From positions 243-64,242 of the forward strand of contig NZ_BLTG01000011.1 of assembly GCF_017312405.1 (NCBI RefSeq): a stretch of DNA of 64,000 bases, read 5' to 3'. This document shows positions 55,716 through 64,000 of this stretch, piece by piece. This DNA is from Mycobacterium sp. PO1. Lineage in GTDB: Bacteria > Actinomycetota > Actinomycetes > Mycobacteriales > Mycobacteriaceae. Below the pieces are notes generated by a model. That model did not search any database. It was not told the origin of the DNA and worked only from the letters and a program-made list of their open reading frames with translations. Position 1 is the first letter of the stretch. Every line of letters starts with the position of its first letter. The translations under genes were made by a program, and so were the position numbers.

Positions 55716-56557
55716 CACGACGATGGTTCATCACCGGCGGCACCCCGGGTGGATTCGGGATGGCCTTCGCCGAGGCGGCGCTCGAGGCCGGCGACCGGGT
55801 GGTGCTCACCGCCCGACGGCCCGCCGAGCTGCGGGAGTGGGCGCAGGGCTACGGCGGCCGCGTCCACGTCGTCGAGCTCGACGTCACCGACGCCGCACAG
55901 ATCCACGCGGCCGTCGACGCGGCGCACCAGCGCTTCGGCGGTATCGATGTGCTCGTCAACAATGCCGGCCGGGGCTGGTACGGCTCGATCGAAGGCATGG
56001 CCGACGCGCAGGTACGGGCGATGTTCGAGCTGAACTTCTTCGCGGTGCTCGCCGTCACCCGGGCCGTACTGCCGGAAATGCGCCGCCGCGGCAACGGATG
56101 GATCGTCAACATGTCCTCGGTGGCGGGGCTGACGGGGGTGGCCGGCTTCGGCTACTACAGCGCAACGAAAGCCGCGGTCGAGGCGGTCACCGAGGTGCTC
56201 CGTGAGGAGGTCGCTCCGCTGGGCATCAACGTGCTGGCCGTCGAACCCGGAGCGTTTCGCACCCAGGCGTACGCCGGGTTCGCCGAAGAGCCGGTCACCG
56301 AGGCGGTCAGTGACTACCGCCCACTGCTCGAGAGCGTCCGCGCCGTCATGGTCGAGCAGGACGGGCACCAACCCGGGGACCCTCGGCGTGGCGCGCGTGC
56401 GGTGATCGCGGCGATGGCGCAGCAGCCACCACCGCACCGGCTCGTGCTGGGCAGCGCCGGCTTCGACGACGTGATCGCGACGCTCGAGCAGACCCTGCTG
56501 GACCTTCGCGCCAACGAAAATCTCGCCCGCGGAGCAGATTTCGTTGATCAGTCATGA
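55712..56557 (+). CDS. Short-chain dehydrogenase/reductase
   Basis: 281 aa. NAD(P)-binding TGGTPGGFGMAFAEA (atypical first glycine motif TGGTPGG), VVELDVTD, NNAGRGWYGSIEG. Catalytic S-Y-K: VNMSSVAGLTGVAGFGYYSATKAAVE. Substrate unknown. Operonic with the SnoaL-like gene, and 10 bp overlap at its 3' end with the convergent regulator gene. Confidence 0.88.
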   Translation: MTRRWFITGGTPGGFGMAFAEAALEAGDRVVLTARRPAELREWAQGYGGRVHVVELDVTDAAQIHAAVDAAHQRFGGIDVLVNNAGRGWYGSIEGMADAQVRAMFELNFFAVLAVTRAVLPEMRRRGNGWIVNMSSVAGLTGVAGFGYYSATKAAVEAVTEVLREEVAPLGINVLAVEPGAFRTQAYAGFAEEPVTEAVSDYRPLLESVRAVMVEQDGHQPGDPRRGARAVIAAMAQQPPPHRLVLGSAGFDDVIATLEQTLLDLRANENLARGADFVDQS

Positions 56558-57363
56558 CGAGACAGCCGGAACACCGGCCAGCCGATCTCGGTGCGCCACG
56601 ATGCGGGCTCGGGCGTGTCGCGCGGCCCCACCACGTAGGTCTCGTGAATGGGGCCGGCGACGGTCAACGCGTGATCGACCACCCAGGATCCCAGCTTTCC
56701 GTAGGTGACGTCGATGTCGTCATGGGGCCCCGGGTGAACCGTGACGGCGAGCTCGACCTCCGGTAACTCGACGACCTCGATGCGTCCGGATGCACGCGGA
56801 TTTCGGACCGGGCGGAAGACCGTCAGAGCCCCGGCGCCCTGGACGAACAGCTCGTTGGAAAACTGGCCACCCGGCGGGCCGGTGCGCTCCTCGGGGGCGA
56901 AGACGCCATCCAGCTCCGCCATGGCCGCGTCGTACCACGCCAACGAGTCGGCGAGCCGTACATGACCGGTGATGCCGGCAACGGTGCGCTGCGGCAGCGT
57001 CCGTACGTCGATCGGCAGTCCCACCGGTTCGGGATGCAGCAGTCGCCGCAGCGAGACGACGGCCATCCGGGTTCTGTCCATCTCGTCTTCGAGGCGTCTC
57101 AGATGTCCTTCGACCACCGCAGCACGCTGCTGCGCGTCACCGGTGGCGAGGATGGTCCCGATCTCGGCAAGCGGGACGTCGAGCTGGCGCAACTGGTGGA
57201 TGACCTGGGCGGTGGGGATCTGCTCGGGCGCGTAGTACCGGTACCCGGTCGAGGGATCCACCGTGTCGGGTTCGAGAAGGCCGGCGGCATGGTACCGGCG
57301 TAGCGTCCGCACGCTCAGGCGCGTCAGGGTGGCGAACTCTCCGATGGTCAGGGTGGAGCGCAC
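56548..57363 (-). CDS. MerR-family regulator with GyrI-like effector domain
   Basis: 271 aa, GTG at 57363 with a near-perfect AAAGGAGG site. MerR winged helix (LTIGEFATLTRLSVRTLRRY, TGYRYYAPEQIPTAQVIHQL), a coiled coil at about 80-115, and a C-terminal GyrI/AraC effector-like domain (VFRPVRNPRASGRIEVVELP). It resembles BmrR/TipA-type multidrug sensors. It most likely activates the convergently placed SnoaL/SDR operon through the matching dyads. Confidence 0.87.
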   Translation of the reverse strand: MRSTLTIGEFATLTRLSVRTLRRYHAAGLLEPDTVDPSTGYRYYAPEQIPTAQVIHQLRQLDVPLAEIGTILATGDAQQRAAVVEGHLRRLEDEMDRTRMAVVSLRRLLHPEPVGLPIDVRTLPQRTVAGITGHVRLADSLAWYDAAMAELDGVFAPEERTGPPGGQFSNELFVQGAGALTVFRPVRNPRASGRIEVVELPEVELAVTVHPGPHDDIDVTYGKLGSWVVDHALTVAGPIHETYVVGPRDTPEPASWRTEIGWPVFRLSRHD

Positions 57364-57383
57364 GTGTGGTCCTCCTTTGACGC

Positions 57384-57397
57384 TCTCCCCGGGGAGA
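57384..57397. promoter_or_regulatory. 14-bp palindrome TCTCCCCGGGGAGA upstream of merR-like gene
   Basis: A perfect palindrome, 21 bases before the merR-like GTG. It shares the TCTCCC..GGGAGA arms and TTGAC context with the promoter at 55313-55343, pointing to autoregulation. Confidence 0.6.
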
Positions 57398-57469
57398 CGG
57401 CACAGTCAGCTCAGATCGCGATCATAGAAGCACTTTTCAGAAGAATGCCGAAGATCCGATCCGTCAGGC

Positions 57470-57721
57470 TCAGCGCTGACCGTTGCTCTGGCCCGGGTAG
57501 GGCAACAGCGCCATCTCGCGCGCGGTCTTGATCGCCAGGGCCACCTGACGCTGCTGCTGCACCGTCACGCCCGTGACGGCGCGCGAGCGGATCTTGCCGC
57601 GTTCGGAGATGAACTGGCGCAGCGTGGAGGTGTCCTTGTAGTCGACGCGCTCGATGTCCAGGCTGTCGAGCAGATTGCGGCGCTTCTTGGCGGGCGGCGC
57701 GTCGCGCTTCTTGCCCCTCAC
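57470..57721 (-). CDS. rpsR2: 30S ribosomal protein S18, zinc-independent paralogue
   Basis: 83 aa, GTG start overlapping the rpsN2 stop (GTGA). The S18 core ([40 protein letters not shown]) is intact. No cysteine is present, so this is the C-minus form made when zinc is scarce. Last gene of a four-gene operon that replaces zinc-binding ribosomal proteins. Confidence 0.93.
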   Translation of the reverse strand: MRGKKRDAPPAKKRRNLLDSLDIERVDYKDTSTLRQFISERGKIRSRAVTGVTVQQQRQVALAIKTAREMALLPYPGQSNGQR

Positions 57722-58023
57722 CAGCTGGACTTCCGCACGCCGGGGAGCTGGCCTTCGTGCGCCAGTTCGCGCACCCGCACCCGGGACAGCCCGAACTTGC
57801 GCAGATGACCGCGCGGGCGGCCGTCGACGGAATCGCGGTTGCGTACCCGCACCGGACTGGCGTCGCGGGGCTGACGGTTCAACTCGCTCTGGGCGGCTGC
57901 GCGGGCTTCGGGCGAGCTGGACGGCAGGCGGATGATCTCCTTGAGTTCGGCCCGCCGTTCGGCATACCGGGCCACGGTCGCACGCCGCTTGTCGTTGGCG
58001 GCGATCTTCGATTTCTTGGCCAT
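57718..58023 (-). CDS. rpsN2: 30S ribosomal protein S14, zinc-independent paralogue
   Basis: 101 aa, ATG overlapping the rpmG stop (TGATG). Long S14 form: [40 protein letters not shown] and the C-terminal [11 protein letters not shown]. The zinc form has two CxxC motifs, absent here. It swaps with the zinc-binding S14 under zinc starvation. Confidence 0.95.
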   Translation of the reverse strand: MAKKSKIAANDKRRATVARYAERRAELKEIIRLPSSSPEARAAAQSELNRQPRDASPVRVRNRDSVDGRPRGHLRKFGLSRVRVRELAHEGQLPGVRKSSW

Positions 58024-58187
58024 CAGCGCTCCTCGCGGAAGTCGACGTGCTTGCGGATCACCGGGTCGTACTTGCGCAGCACGATGCGGTCTGGATCGTT
58101 GCGCCGGTTCTTGCGGGTGATGTAGGTGTAGCCGGTGCCCGCGGTGGACTTGAGCTTGACCAGCGGGCGGATCTCGTTGCGCGCCAT
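58023..58187 (-). CDS. rpmG: 50S ribosomal protein L33, zinc-independent paralogue
   Basis: 54 aa. [20 protein letters not shown] and [19 protein letters not shown] match L33; the CxxC motifs of the zinc form are missing. It overlaps rpmB by one base (TGATG). Part of the C-minus operon. Confidence 0.94.
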   Translation of the reverse strand: MARNEIRPLVKLKSTAGTGYTYITRKNRRNDPDRIVLRKYDPVIRKHVDFREER

Positions 58188-58423
58188 CAGATCTTCTGGC
58201 CTTCCCGGCGCAACCGGGCAACCACGGCCTCGATGCCGTCCCGGTCGATGACCTTGATGCCCTTGGCGCTGACGCGCAGCGTGACCCGGCGCCCCTCGGA
58301 GGGCAGGTAGTAGGTCTTGCGCTGGATGTTGGGGTCCCAGCGCCGGCGGGTGCGGCGGTGGGAGTGCGACACCGTGTTTCCGAAGCTCGGCGAGCGACCG
58401 GTCACCTGGCAGTGAGCGGACAC
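58187..58423 (-). CDS. rpmB2: 50S ribosomal protein L28, zinc-independent paralogue
   Basis: 78 aa, GTG 58423 with a strong GGAGGTGCCCC site. [20 protein letters not shown], then [20 protein letters not shown]. Only one cysteine (C5) remains, so no zinc knuckle. First gene of the operon, directly downstream of a Zur-like box. Closely resembles M. tuberculosis RpmB2 (Rv2058c) from memory. Confidence 0.94.
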   Translation of the reverse strand: MSAHCQVTGRSPSFGNTVSHSHRRTRRRWDPNIQRKTYYLPSEGRRVTLRVSAKGIKVIDRDGIEAVVARLRREGQKI

Positions 58424-58435
58424 GGGGCACCTCCT

Positions 58436-58456
58436 TAATGACAATGATTTTCGACA
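58436..58456 (-). promoter_or_regulatory. Zur box candidate upstream of rpmB2
   Basis: On the minus strand the site reads TGTCGAAAATC followed by ATTGTCATTA. The GAAAATC-N-TT core and flanking TG...TA match the site at 58491-58511 in 12 or more positions. Placement just before rpmB2 fits repression by zinc-loaded Zur. Confidence 0.7.
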
Positions 58457-58490
58457 ACTGGTGTCGTCGACTGTAGCGTGAACAACGTCC

Positions 58491-58511
58491 TGATGAAAAT
58501 CGTTCCCGATA
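58491..58511 (+). promoter_or_regulatory. Zur box candidate upstream of the CobW-like gene
   Basis: Reads TGATGAAAATC followed by GTTCCCGATA, 12 bases before the CobW-like ATG. Shares the GAAAATC-N-TT core with the rpmB2 site on the other strand. Confidence 0.7.
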
Positions 58512-58522
58512 GAGGAGGAAGT

Positions 58523-59638
58523 ATGCGGACCCCGGTCATCGTCGTGGCTGGCCAGTGCGACACCGACGAGATCGCTCACGTCCTCCTCGTGCCCGGCACC
58601 GCCCTGGTCGAGCACTGGTTCGACGGACACGTCGTGCACCGCCGGACGGTCACGGTGCAGAACGGGGTGCATGTCAGCGCCGACACGGTGCTCGAGCTCA
58701 TGAACTGTTGTGTGGCCTGCACGGTGCGCAACGACCTGCTCGACCACCTGCGTGCGCTGCACCGTCGGCCCGGCGTCGAGCGCATCGTCGTCCGCCTCTC
58801 GCCGTGGACCGAGCCCGAGCACTTGTGTTTCGCGCTGACCCGGTCGGCATGTGCGCGCGACGTCGCGCTCAGCGCGGTGGTCACTGCGGTGCACACACCG
58901 ACCTGGCTCCCCGGAGCGGTCGGCGAGGAGGAACTCGACGACGGCAGGACGGTGGCGCAGGTGCTCGTGGGGCAGGTCGAGTTCGCCGACGTCGTCGTGC
59001 TGTCCGACCCGCATCCCGACACCCTCGCCGTCACCCGGCGGCTGGCGCCCAAGGCCCGCATCACCGTCGGGCCCGAGCGGTTGGAACGGGCGCTGTCAGG
59101 TCTGCGGCCGGACGCGCGCCGCGGCCGCAGCGACAACCCGCATGGGCCACTGCTGGCCGGGCAGCCGCCCCTGGAGCCGATGGGCCCGGTGAGGCTTGTG
59201 GAGTTCGCCGCACGCCGCCCCTTCCATCCGGAGCGGCTCCACGCCGCCGTGGACCTGCTGCTCGAAGGCGTGGTCCGCAGCCGGGGCCGGCTCTGGCTGG
59301 CCAACAGGACCGATCGGGTCATGTGGCTGGAATCGGCCGGCGGTGGCCTGCGGGTCGACCACGCGGGACCGTGGCTGGCGGCGATGACGTCGCGCGAGGT
59401 CGCCTATGTCGACCCCGAACGGCGCGCGATGGCCGATCTGGCATGGAGTGACCGGCACGGTGACCGGCACACGTCGATGACCGTGCTGGTGTGCGGTGCC
59501 GATCCGGAGGAGATCCTGGCCGGACTGCGGGGGGCACTGCTCACCGAGGACGAGATGGCCCGACCGAAGTCGTGGCGCCACTATCCCGATCCGTTCGGGG
59601 ACTGGCACCTCGACCGGCTTCTGACCGAGGACGCCTGA
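58523..59638 (+). CDS. CobW/COG0523-like protein with degenerate P-loop (Mrf-like, Zur-controlled)
   Basis: 371 aa from ATG 58523 with a GAGGAGGA site. The N-terminus aligns to COG0523 G3E GTPases, but the Walker A GxxGxGKT is replaced by [13 protein letters not shown], so GTP binding is doubtful. The zinc-type motif survives as [13 protein letters not shown] (GCxCC in classical members). A CobW_C-like domain lies at about 230-365, ending [20 protein letters not shown] Zur-linked CobW-like protein of M. smegmatis recruits the hibernation factor Mpy (Mrf); this gene probably is its counterpart. Confidence 0.8.
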   Translation: MRTPVIVVAGQCDTDEIAHVLLVPGTALVEHWFDGHVVHRRTVTVQNGVHVSADTVLELMNCCVACTVRNDLLDHLRALHRRPGVERIVVRLSPWTEPEHLCFALTRSACARDVALSAVVTAVHTPTWLPGAVGEEELDDGRTVAQVLVGQVEFADVVVLSDPHPDTLAVTRRLAPKARITVGPERLERALSGLRPDARRGRSDNPHGPLLAGQPPLEPMGPVRLVEFAARRPFHPERLHAAVDLLLEGVVRSRGRLWLANRTDRVMWLESAGGGLRVDHAGPWLAAMTSREVAYVDPERRAMADLAWSDRHGDRHTSMTVLVCGADPEEILAGLRGALLTEDEMARPKSWRHYPDPFGDWHLDRLLTEDA

Positions 59639-59664
59639 TCCGGCGGACTGGCATGATCGGTGGC

Positions 59665-59721
59665 ATGAGCATCGAAGACCAGGCGAACCCCGCCGCCGTG
59701 ACGCGAGCGACCGAGGTCTGA
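59665..59721 (+). CDS. Possible 18-codon small ORF
   Basis: ATG 59665 to TGA 59721 encodes MSIEDQANPAAVTRATEV and ends one base before the GTG of the next gene. No strong ribosome site. It could be a coupled leader or chance. Confidence 0.25.
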   Translation: MSIEDQANPAAVTRATEV

Positions 59722-59722
59722 C

Positions 59723-60370
59723 GTGCGCGGCCTCCGACTTATGGCCGGTGTCGCCGCCGCATTGATGGGTGTGCCGTTGGCCGTCGCGGCGTCGGCGAGT
59801 CCGTCCGCTCCAGGCGTGGTCAACTACGCCGTCCTGCCCAAGGGGTCGGTCAGCAACATCGTCGGTGCCCGGTTGAACCACGAGTGGACGTTCACCGAGC
59901 CGTTCCAGTCCTTCTGGGTGGACAACCCGGCCTGCAACAACTGGGCCGACATCGGTCTGCCCGAGGTCTACGACGATCCCGACCTGGCCGCGTTCAGCGG
60001 TGCGGTGGCGCAGGAAACGCCGACCGACATGACCCACCTCGTCAAGCAATCCGTGGGAGTGTTCGCCACCACCGACGCTGCCGACCGCGCCTTCCACCGC
60101 GTCGTCGACCGCACCAGTCGATGCAACGGCCAGACCACCGCGATGCACCTGGACAACTTCACCACCCAGGTGTGGACCTTCACCGGTGGCGTGACGACGG
60201 CGACCGAGGCCGACTGGGTCAAGCAGGAAGCCGGGACAGACCGGCGCTGCTTCGTCACCACCCGGTTGCGGGAGAACGTGTTGCTGCAGGCCAAGGTGTG
60301 CCAGTCGGGTAACGGCGGACCCGCGGTCAACGTGTTGGCCGGGGCGATGCAGAACACCTTGGGCCAGTAG
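59723..60370 (+). CDS. Secreted PknH-sensor-like domain protein (Rv3705c-like)
   Basis: 215 aa, GTG start. A signal peptide (LMAGVAAALMGVPLAVAASA) precedes a domain with four cysteines (PACNNW, SRCNGQ, RRCFVTT, KVCQSG) that fits the two-disulfide PknH extracellular sensor fold. Rv3705c lies in the same place next to egtA. Such proteins are exported and may bind envelope ligands. No kinase domain is attached. Confidence 0.8.
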   Translation: MRGLRLMAGVAAALMGVPLAVAASASPSAPGVVNYAVLPKGSVSNIVGARLNHEWTFTEPFQSFWVDNPACNNWADIGLPEVYDDPDLAAFSGAVAQETPTDMTHLVKQSVGVFATTDAADRAFHRVVDRTSRCNGQTTAMHLDNFTTQVWTFTGGVTTATEADWVKQEAGTDRRCFVTTRLRENVLLQAKVCQSGNGGPAVNVLAGAMQNTLGQ

Positions 60371-60427
60371 GTCACGTGATCAGGTCACGTAACGGCGGGT
60401 GAATTCGGGTACACGTCACCCACGTGT
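60369..60427. promoter_or_regulatory. CACGT-motif cluster upstream of egtA
   Basis: Two direct AGGTCACGT copies (60369-60377, 60382-60390) and an inverted repeat ACACGT-N5-ACGTGT (60411-60427). They lie 87-145 bases before the egtA ATG, in the 143-base intergenic region. A regulator or sigma factor is not known to me. Confidence 0.4.
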
Positions 60428-60513
60428 CACTTGCCGAACGCGGGACTTTGTCGGTGCGGTCTGGAAGATGGACACAGAAGGCAGCGACCGTTCCCGACCC
60501 GGAAGGGGCTGAC

Positions 60514-61788
60514 ATGGCCCGCGCCACCGTCTGTGAGGGCGCCGCTGTCGGCTGCGCCGAGCCGTTGACCAGCGCTGAAGATGCCGCCCAGCACGTCGCC
60601 GAACAATGTCTGACCGACGGTCCGGTCGGGCAGGTGGGGCTGGAGATCGAGGCGCACTGCTACGACCTGGCCGATCCGACGCGCCGTCCCGGCTGGGACG
60701 AGTTGACCGCGGTGATCGCGGCGTTGCCACCGCTGCCCGGAGGCAGTGTCGTCACCGTCGAACCCGGCGGAGCGGTCGAGCTCTCGGGGCCCCCGTTCGA
60801 CGCCGCCCCCGCGGCGATCGCGGCGATCGCGCGGGACCGGGCTGTCCTGAAGACCCGCTTCGCGCAGGCGGGTCTGGGTCTGGTCCTGCTCGGCGTGGAT
60901 CCGATCCGGCCGGCCCGGCGCGTGAATCCGGGAGGCCGCTATCAGGCGATGGAGCAGTTCTTCGAGGCCAGCGGGACCGGTGAGGCGGGCGCGGCGATGA
61001 TGACGTCGACGGCCTCGGTCCAGGTCAATCTCGACGCAGGGCCGCGCTCCGGGTGGAGTGAACGGGTTCGGCTGGCGCATGCGCTCGGCCCGGTGATGGT
61101 GGCGGTCGCCGCGAACTCCCCCATCCAGCACGGCAGCTTCACCGGTTGGCGGTCGTCGCGTCAGCGGGTGTGGAGCCGGTTGGACTCGGCGCGCTGCGGG
61201 CCGATCCTCGGGGAAAGCGGCGACGACCCGGCCAGTGACTGGGCGCGCTACGCCCTCCGCGCGCCGGTCATGTTGGTGCACGGTTCCGAACCGACCCCGA
61301 TCACCCAGTGGGTCCCGTTCGCCGACTGGGCCGACGGCACGGTGCTCCTCGATGACCGGCGCCCGACCCTGGCGGATCTCGACTACCACCTGACCACCTT
61401 GTTCCCGCCGGTGCGGCCGCGCGGCTTCCTGGAGATCCGCTACCTCGACAGCACCCCGGACGCGATCTGGCCCGCCGTGGTGTTCACGCTGACCACGCTG
61501 CTCGACGACCCGTCGGCCGCCGCCGTCGCCGCCGAGGCGACCGAGCCGGTGGCCACGGCATGGGACTGTGCCGCCCGCACCGGGCTGCAGGACCGGCGGC
61601 TGCACGACGCGGCGAAACGGTGTGTGCAGGCCGCCGCTGAGAGGGCACCCGCGGCGGTCGAGGAATCCATGCAGCTGCTCGTGCGTTCGGTCGAACAAGG
61701 ATGGTGCCCAGCCGACGACTTCGCCGACCGGGCCGTCGAGCACGGCATCGCGGGCGCGGTGCGGCAGTTGGCCCACGCCGAGATGTAG
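60514..61788 (+). CDS. egtA: Ergothioneine biosynthesis glutamate-cysteine ligase EgtA
   Basis: 424 aa from ATG 60514 with GGAAGGGG upstream. It is a GCS2-type carboxylate-amine ligase: [41 protein letters not shown] and [15 protein letters not shown]. It makes gamma-glutamylcysteine, the sulfur donor for EgtB. First gene of egtABCD; longer in-frame starts upstream lie in the promoter region. Confidence 0.93.
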   Translation: MARATVCEGAAVGCAEPLTSAEDAAQHVAEQCLTDGPVGQVGLEIEAHCYDLADPTRRPGWDELTAVIAALPPLPGGSVVTVEPGGAVELSGPPFDAAPAAIAAIARDRAVLKTRFAQAGLGLVLLGVDPIRPARRVNPGGRYQAMEQFFEASGTGEAGAAMMTSTASVQVNLDAGPRSGWSERVRLAHALGPVMVAVAANSPIQHGSFTGWRSSRQRVWSRLDSARCGPILGESGDDPASDWARYALRAPVMLVHGSEPTPITQWVPFADWADGTVLLDDRRPTLADLDYHLTTLFPPVRPRGFLEIRYLDSTPDAIWPAVVFTLTTLLDDPSAAAVAAEATEPVATAWDCAARTGLQDRRLHDAAKRCVQAAAERAPAAVEESMQLLVRSVEQGWCPADDFADRAVEHGIAGAVRQLAHAEM

Positions 61789-61795
61789 GGGAGAT

Positions 61796-63100
61796 GTGAC
61801 CACACACGAGGTGCTCGCCGACGAGCTGACCAAGGCCCGGCAACGCACGCTGCGGCTCGTCGACTTCGACGACGCCGAGGTGCGCCGCCAGTACGACCCG
61901 CTGATGAGCCCGCTGGTCTGGGACCTGGCGCACATCGGGCAGCAGGAGGAGTGGTGGCTGCTGCGCGGCGGCAACGCCGACCGCCCGGGGCTGCTGAGCC
62001 CGCAGGTGGACCAGCTCTACGACGCGTTCACGCACTCGCGCGCCAGCCGCGGCGAGCTGCCGCTGCTGCCGCCGGCCGATGCGCGCGCCTACTGCGACAC
62101 CGTGCGCGGCCGTGCCCTCGATGTGCTCGAGGCCCTGCCCGACGACCACCCCGACGCCTTCACGTTCGCGATGGTGGTCAGCCATGAGAACCAACACGAC
62201 GAGACGATGCTGCAGGCGTTGAGCCTGCGATCCGGTGCCCCGCTGCTCGGCCGCGGCGCGGCTCTACCTCCGGGGCGCACCGGGGTGGCCGGGACGTCGG
62301 TGCTGGTGCCCGCCGGGGAGTTCGTTCTCGGCGTCGACGCCACCACCGAGCCGTTCTCGCTCGACAACGAACGTCCCGCCCACGTCGTCGACGTTCCCGC
62401 GTTCCGCATCGGCCGGGTGCCGGTGACCAACGGCGAATGGCGCGGTTTCATCGACGACGGCGGCTACCGCGAGCCCCGCTGGTGGTCGGCCGAAGGTTGG
62501 ACCCATCGCCGACAGGCCGGGTTGACCGCCCCGCTGTTCTGGGGCGACGGGGCGCTCACGGGCACCCGCACCCGGTTCGGCCACGTCGAGGACATCCCCG
62601 ACGACGAGCCCGTCCAGCACATCACCTACTTCGAAGCCGAGGCATACGCGTCGTGGGCCGGGGCCCGGCTACCCACCGAGGTCGAGTGGGAGAAGGCCTG
62701 CGCCTGGGACCCGGCCACCCGAACCCGGCGCCGCTACCCCTGGGGAGCGTCAGCACCCACGGCCGCGCTGGCCAACCTCGGCGGGGACGGTCTGCGACCG
62801 GCGCCCGTCGGTGCCTACCCGGCCTCGGCGTCAGCCTACGGTGCCGAACAGATGCTCGGCGACGTGTGGGAATGGACGTCCTCACCGCTGCGGCCGTGGC
62901 CCGGCTTCACCCCGATGGTCTACGAGAACTACTCCCAGCCGTTCTTCGACGGAGTCACGACCGGCGACTACCGGGTGCTGCGCGGCGGGTCGTGGGCGGT
63001 CGCGCCGGGAATCCTGCGGCCCAGCTTCCGCAACTGGGACCACCCGATCCGCAGGCAGATCTTCTCCGGTGTGCGACTGGCCTGGGACGCGCATGTGTAG
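61796..63100 (+). CDS. egtB: Hercynine sulfoxide synthase EgtB
   Basis: 434 aa, GTG 61796 8 bases after egtA. N-terminal DinB_2-like iron site: H46 ([12 protein letters not shown]) and H130, H134 ([12 protein letters not shown]), equivalent to the three-His facial triad. C-terminal FGE-sulfatase/C-type-lectin-like domain ([36 protein letters not shown]). Non-heme iron enzyme that joins gamma-Glu-Cys and hercynine with O2. Confidence 0.96.
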   Translation: MTTHEVLADELTKARQRTLRLVDFDDAEVRRQYDPLMSPLVWDLAHIGQQEEWWLLRGGNADRPGLLSPQVDQLYDAFTHSRASRGELPLLPPADARAYCDTVRGRALDVLEALPDDHPDAFTFAMVVSHENQHDETMLQALSLRSGAPLLGRGAALPPGRTGVAGTSVLVPAGEFVLGVDATTEPFSLDNERPAHVVDVPAFRIGRVPVTNGEWRGFIDDGGYREPRWWSAEGWTHRRQAGLTAPLFWGDGALTGTRTRFGHVEDIPDDEPVQHITYFEAEAYASWAGARLPTEVEWEKACAWDPATRTRRRYPWGASAPTAALANLGGDGLRPAPVGAYPASASAYGAEQMLGDVWEWTSSPLRPWPGFTPMVYENYSQPFFDGVTTGDYRVLRGGSWAVAPGILRPSFRNWDHPIRRQIFSGVRLAWDAHV

Positions 63101-63782
63101 GCATCTGGGCTGGCTCGGAGAGCCGGTGTCGGTCGCGTCGCTGATGCTGGAGCCGCCCTCGGGTCTACTGGTTCAGTCCTACGCGCCGCGCCGCCAGAAG
63201 CACGGACTGATGAACGCCGACGGCTGGGGTGTCGGCTTCTTCGATCGGTCGGTGCCCCGGCGGTGGCGCAGCGCCTCCCCGCTGTGGGGAGACCCGTCGT
63301 TCGCGTCGGTGGCGCCGGCGCTGTCCAGCGGGTGCGTCGTCGCTGCCGTCCGTTCGGCGAGTGTGAACATGCCCGTCGAGGCTTCGGCGTCGGCGCCGTT
63401 CACCGACGGCACCTGGTTGTTGTCGCACAACGGAATCGTCGACCGCGCGGTGCTGCCGATGTCGCGGCGAGCCGAGTCCACCAATGACAGCGCGCTGCTC
63501 GCCGCGCTGATCTTCGACCGCGGTCTGGACCACCTCGGCGACACCATCGTGGAGGTGGCCGCCGGGGATCCCGATGCGCGGCTGAACATCGTGGCCGCCA
63601 ACGGCTCCCGGATGCTGGCCACCACCTGGGGGGACACCCTGTCGGTGTTACGCCGACCCGATGGGGTCGTCATCGCCAGCGAACCCTACGACGACGACCC
63701 GTCCTGGCAGGAAGTCCCGGACCGCCACCTCGTCGACGTCACCGGCACAGAGGTGACGCTGACGCCCCTGAGAGGATTGTGA
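63093..63782 (+). CDS. egtC: Gamma-glutamyl hercynylcysteine sulfoxide hydrolase EgtC
   Basis: 229 aa, ATG 63093, overlapping egtB by 8 bp. It is an Ntn amidohydrolase with nucleophile C2 (MCRHLGWLG), AADGWG-type loop as [10 protein letters not shown], and [10 protein letters not shown]. It removes the glutamate from the sulfoxide conjugate. Confidence 0.95.
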   Translation: MCRHLGWLGEPVSVASLMLEPPSGLLVQSYAPRRQKHGLMNADGWGVGFFDRSVPRRWRSASPLWGDPSFASVAPALSSGCVVAAVRSASVNMPVEASASAPFTDGTWLLSHNGIVDRAVLPMSRRAESTNDSALLAALIFDRGLDHLGDTIVEVAAGDPDARLNIVAANGSRMLATTWGDTLSVLRRPDGVVIASEPYDDDPSWQEVPDRHLVDVTGTEVTLTPLRGL

Positions 63783-64000
63783 TGACCGACCTGTCGCTCG
63801 ACAACTACCTTGCCGCGGACGCCGCCGACGCGGCGCTGCGCCGCGACGTCCGCGACGGGTTGACGCAGCAGCCGAAAACGTTGCCGCCCAAGTGGTTCTA
63901 CGACGCGGTCGGCAGCGACCTGTTCGATCAGATCACCCGGCTGCCCGAGTACTACCCGACCCGCGCCGAGGCGCAGATCCTGGCCGCCCGCGCGGGTGAG
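63782..64000 (+). CDS. egtD: Histidine N-alpha-methyltransferase EgtD (5' part only)
   Basis: First 73 codons; the window ends within the gene. It starts [20 protein letters not shown] and contains [20 protein letters not shown] and PEYYPTRAE, typical of EgtD/DUF2260. ATG overlaps the egtC stop by one base (TGATG). It trimethylates histidine to hercynine. Confidence 0.93.
   Translation, partial: MTDLSLDNYLAADAADAALRRDVRDGLTQQPKTLPPKWFYDAVGSDLFDQITRLPEYYPTRAEAQILAARAGE

Noticed and set aside
61796..63100. FGE-like domain considered as the activator of the sulfatase at 12.6-15 kb
   Set aside because: The iron-binding DinB-like domain and egtA/egtC/egtD neighbours identify it as EgtB; it is not a formylglycine-generating enzyme.

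Overview
The window is high-GC actinobacterial DNA from a mycobacterium, most likely a fast-growing Mycolicibacterium (M. smegmatis-like) species. The evidence is an MmpS/MmpL pair, LucA, the tuberculostearic-acid pair BfaA/BfaB, GatD/MurT, LigC/PrimC end-joining enzymes, an ergothioneine operon, and a backbone (about 21.7-63.8 kb) that I recognise from memory as colinear with M. tuberculosis Rv3723 to Rv3704c, with insertions. Coding density is very high, many genes overlap by 1-4 bp, and no gene-free stretch exceeds 300 bases.

Region 1 (1-9.1 kb) is catabolic. The minus strand carries the end of a Rhodococcus/Mycobacterium microcompartment (RMM) operon: a class III aminotransferase, an acylating-type aldehyde dehydrogenase with a C-terminal encapsulation-like helix, and a truncated BMC shell gene. 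Diverging from it are an APC permease and a B12-dependent diol dehydratase (large and medium subunits fused, plus small subunit) with a DdrA-type reactivase. Both arms could feed propionaldehyde to the compartment dehydrogenase. Region 2 (9.1-15 kb) is mixed accessory content: an F420-type LLM oxidoreductase, an MBL hydrolase, a DUF222/13E12-HNH protein and a large type I sulfatase.

Region 3 (15-22.6 kb) has divergent ligC1 and ligC2-primC, a secreted protein with a thioesterase, a DapB-like oxidoreductase, a PepA-like protease, lucA and tRNA-Ser(GGA). Region 4 (22.6-42.6 kb) is core: the SRP RNA, aspC, dnaX, a TetR-controlled mmpS-mmpL pair, the bfaA-bfaB operon, an amidase, ebfC-recR, murT-gatD, a DnaQ-like exonuclease and leuA. 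leuA is preceded by a candidate leaderless leucine leader peptide and attenuator.

Region 5 (42.7-49.7 kb) is a six-gene minus-strand operon resembling the N-methylglutamate or glxBCD-glnT systems: a GlnA/GMAS-like ligase, three split glutamate-synthase-like subunits, one FAD oxidoreductase and an XRE-cupin regulator. A nitroreductase follows on the upstream side. Region 6 (49.7-57.4 kb) contains ask (with its internal beta-subunit start), asd, two exported or membrane proteins, katA, and a MerR-controlled SnoaL/SDR pair.

Region 7 (57.4-64 kb) has the cysteine-free (zinc-independent) ribosomal protein operon rpmB-rpmG-rpsN-rpsR, divergent from a CobW-like gene with a degenerate P-loop. Two Zur-like boxes lie between them. 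A secreted sensor-domain protein and egtABCD (egtD truncated by the window end) complete the window.
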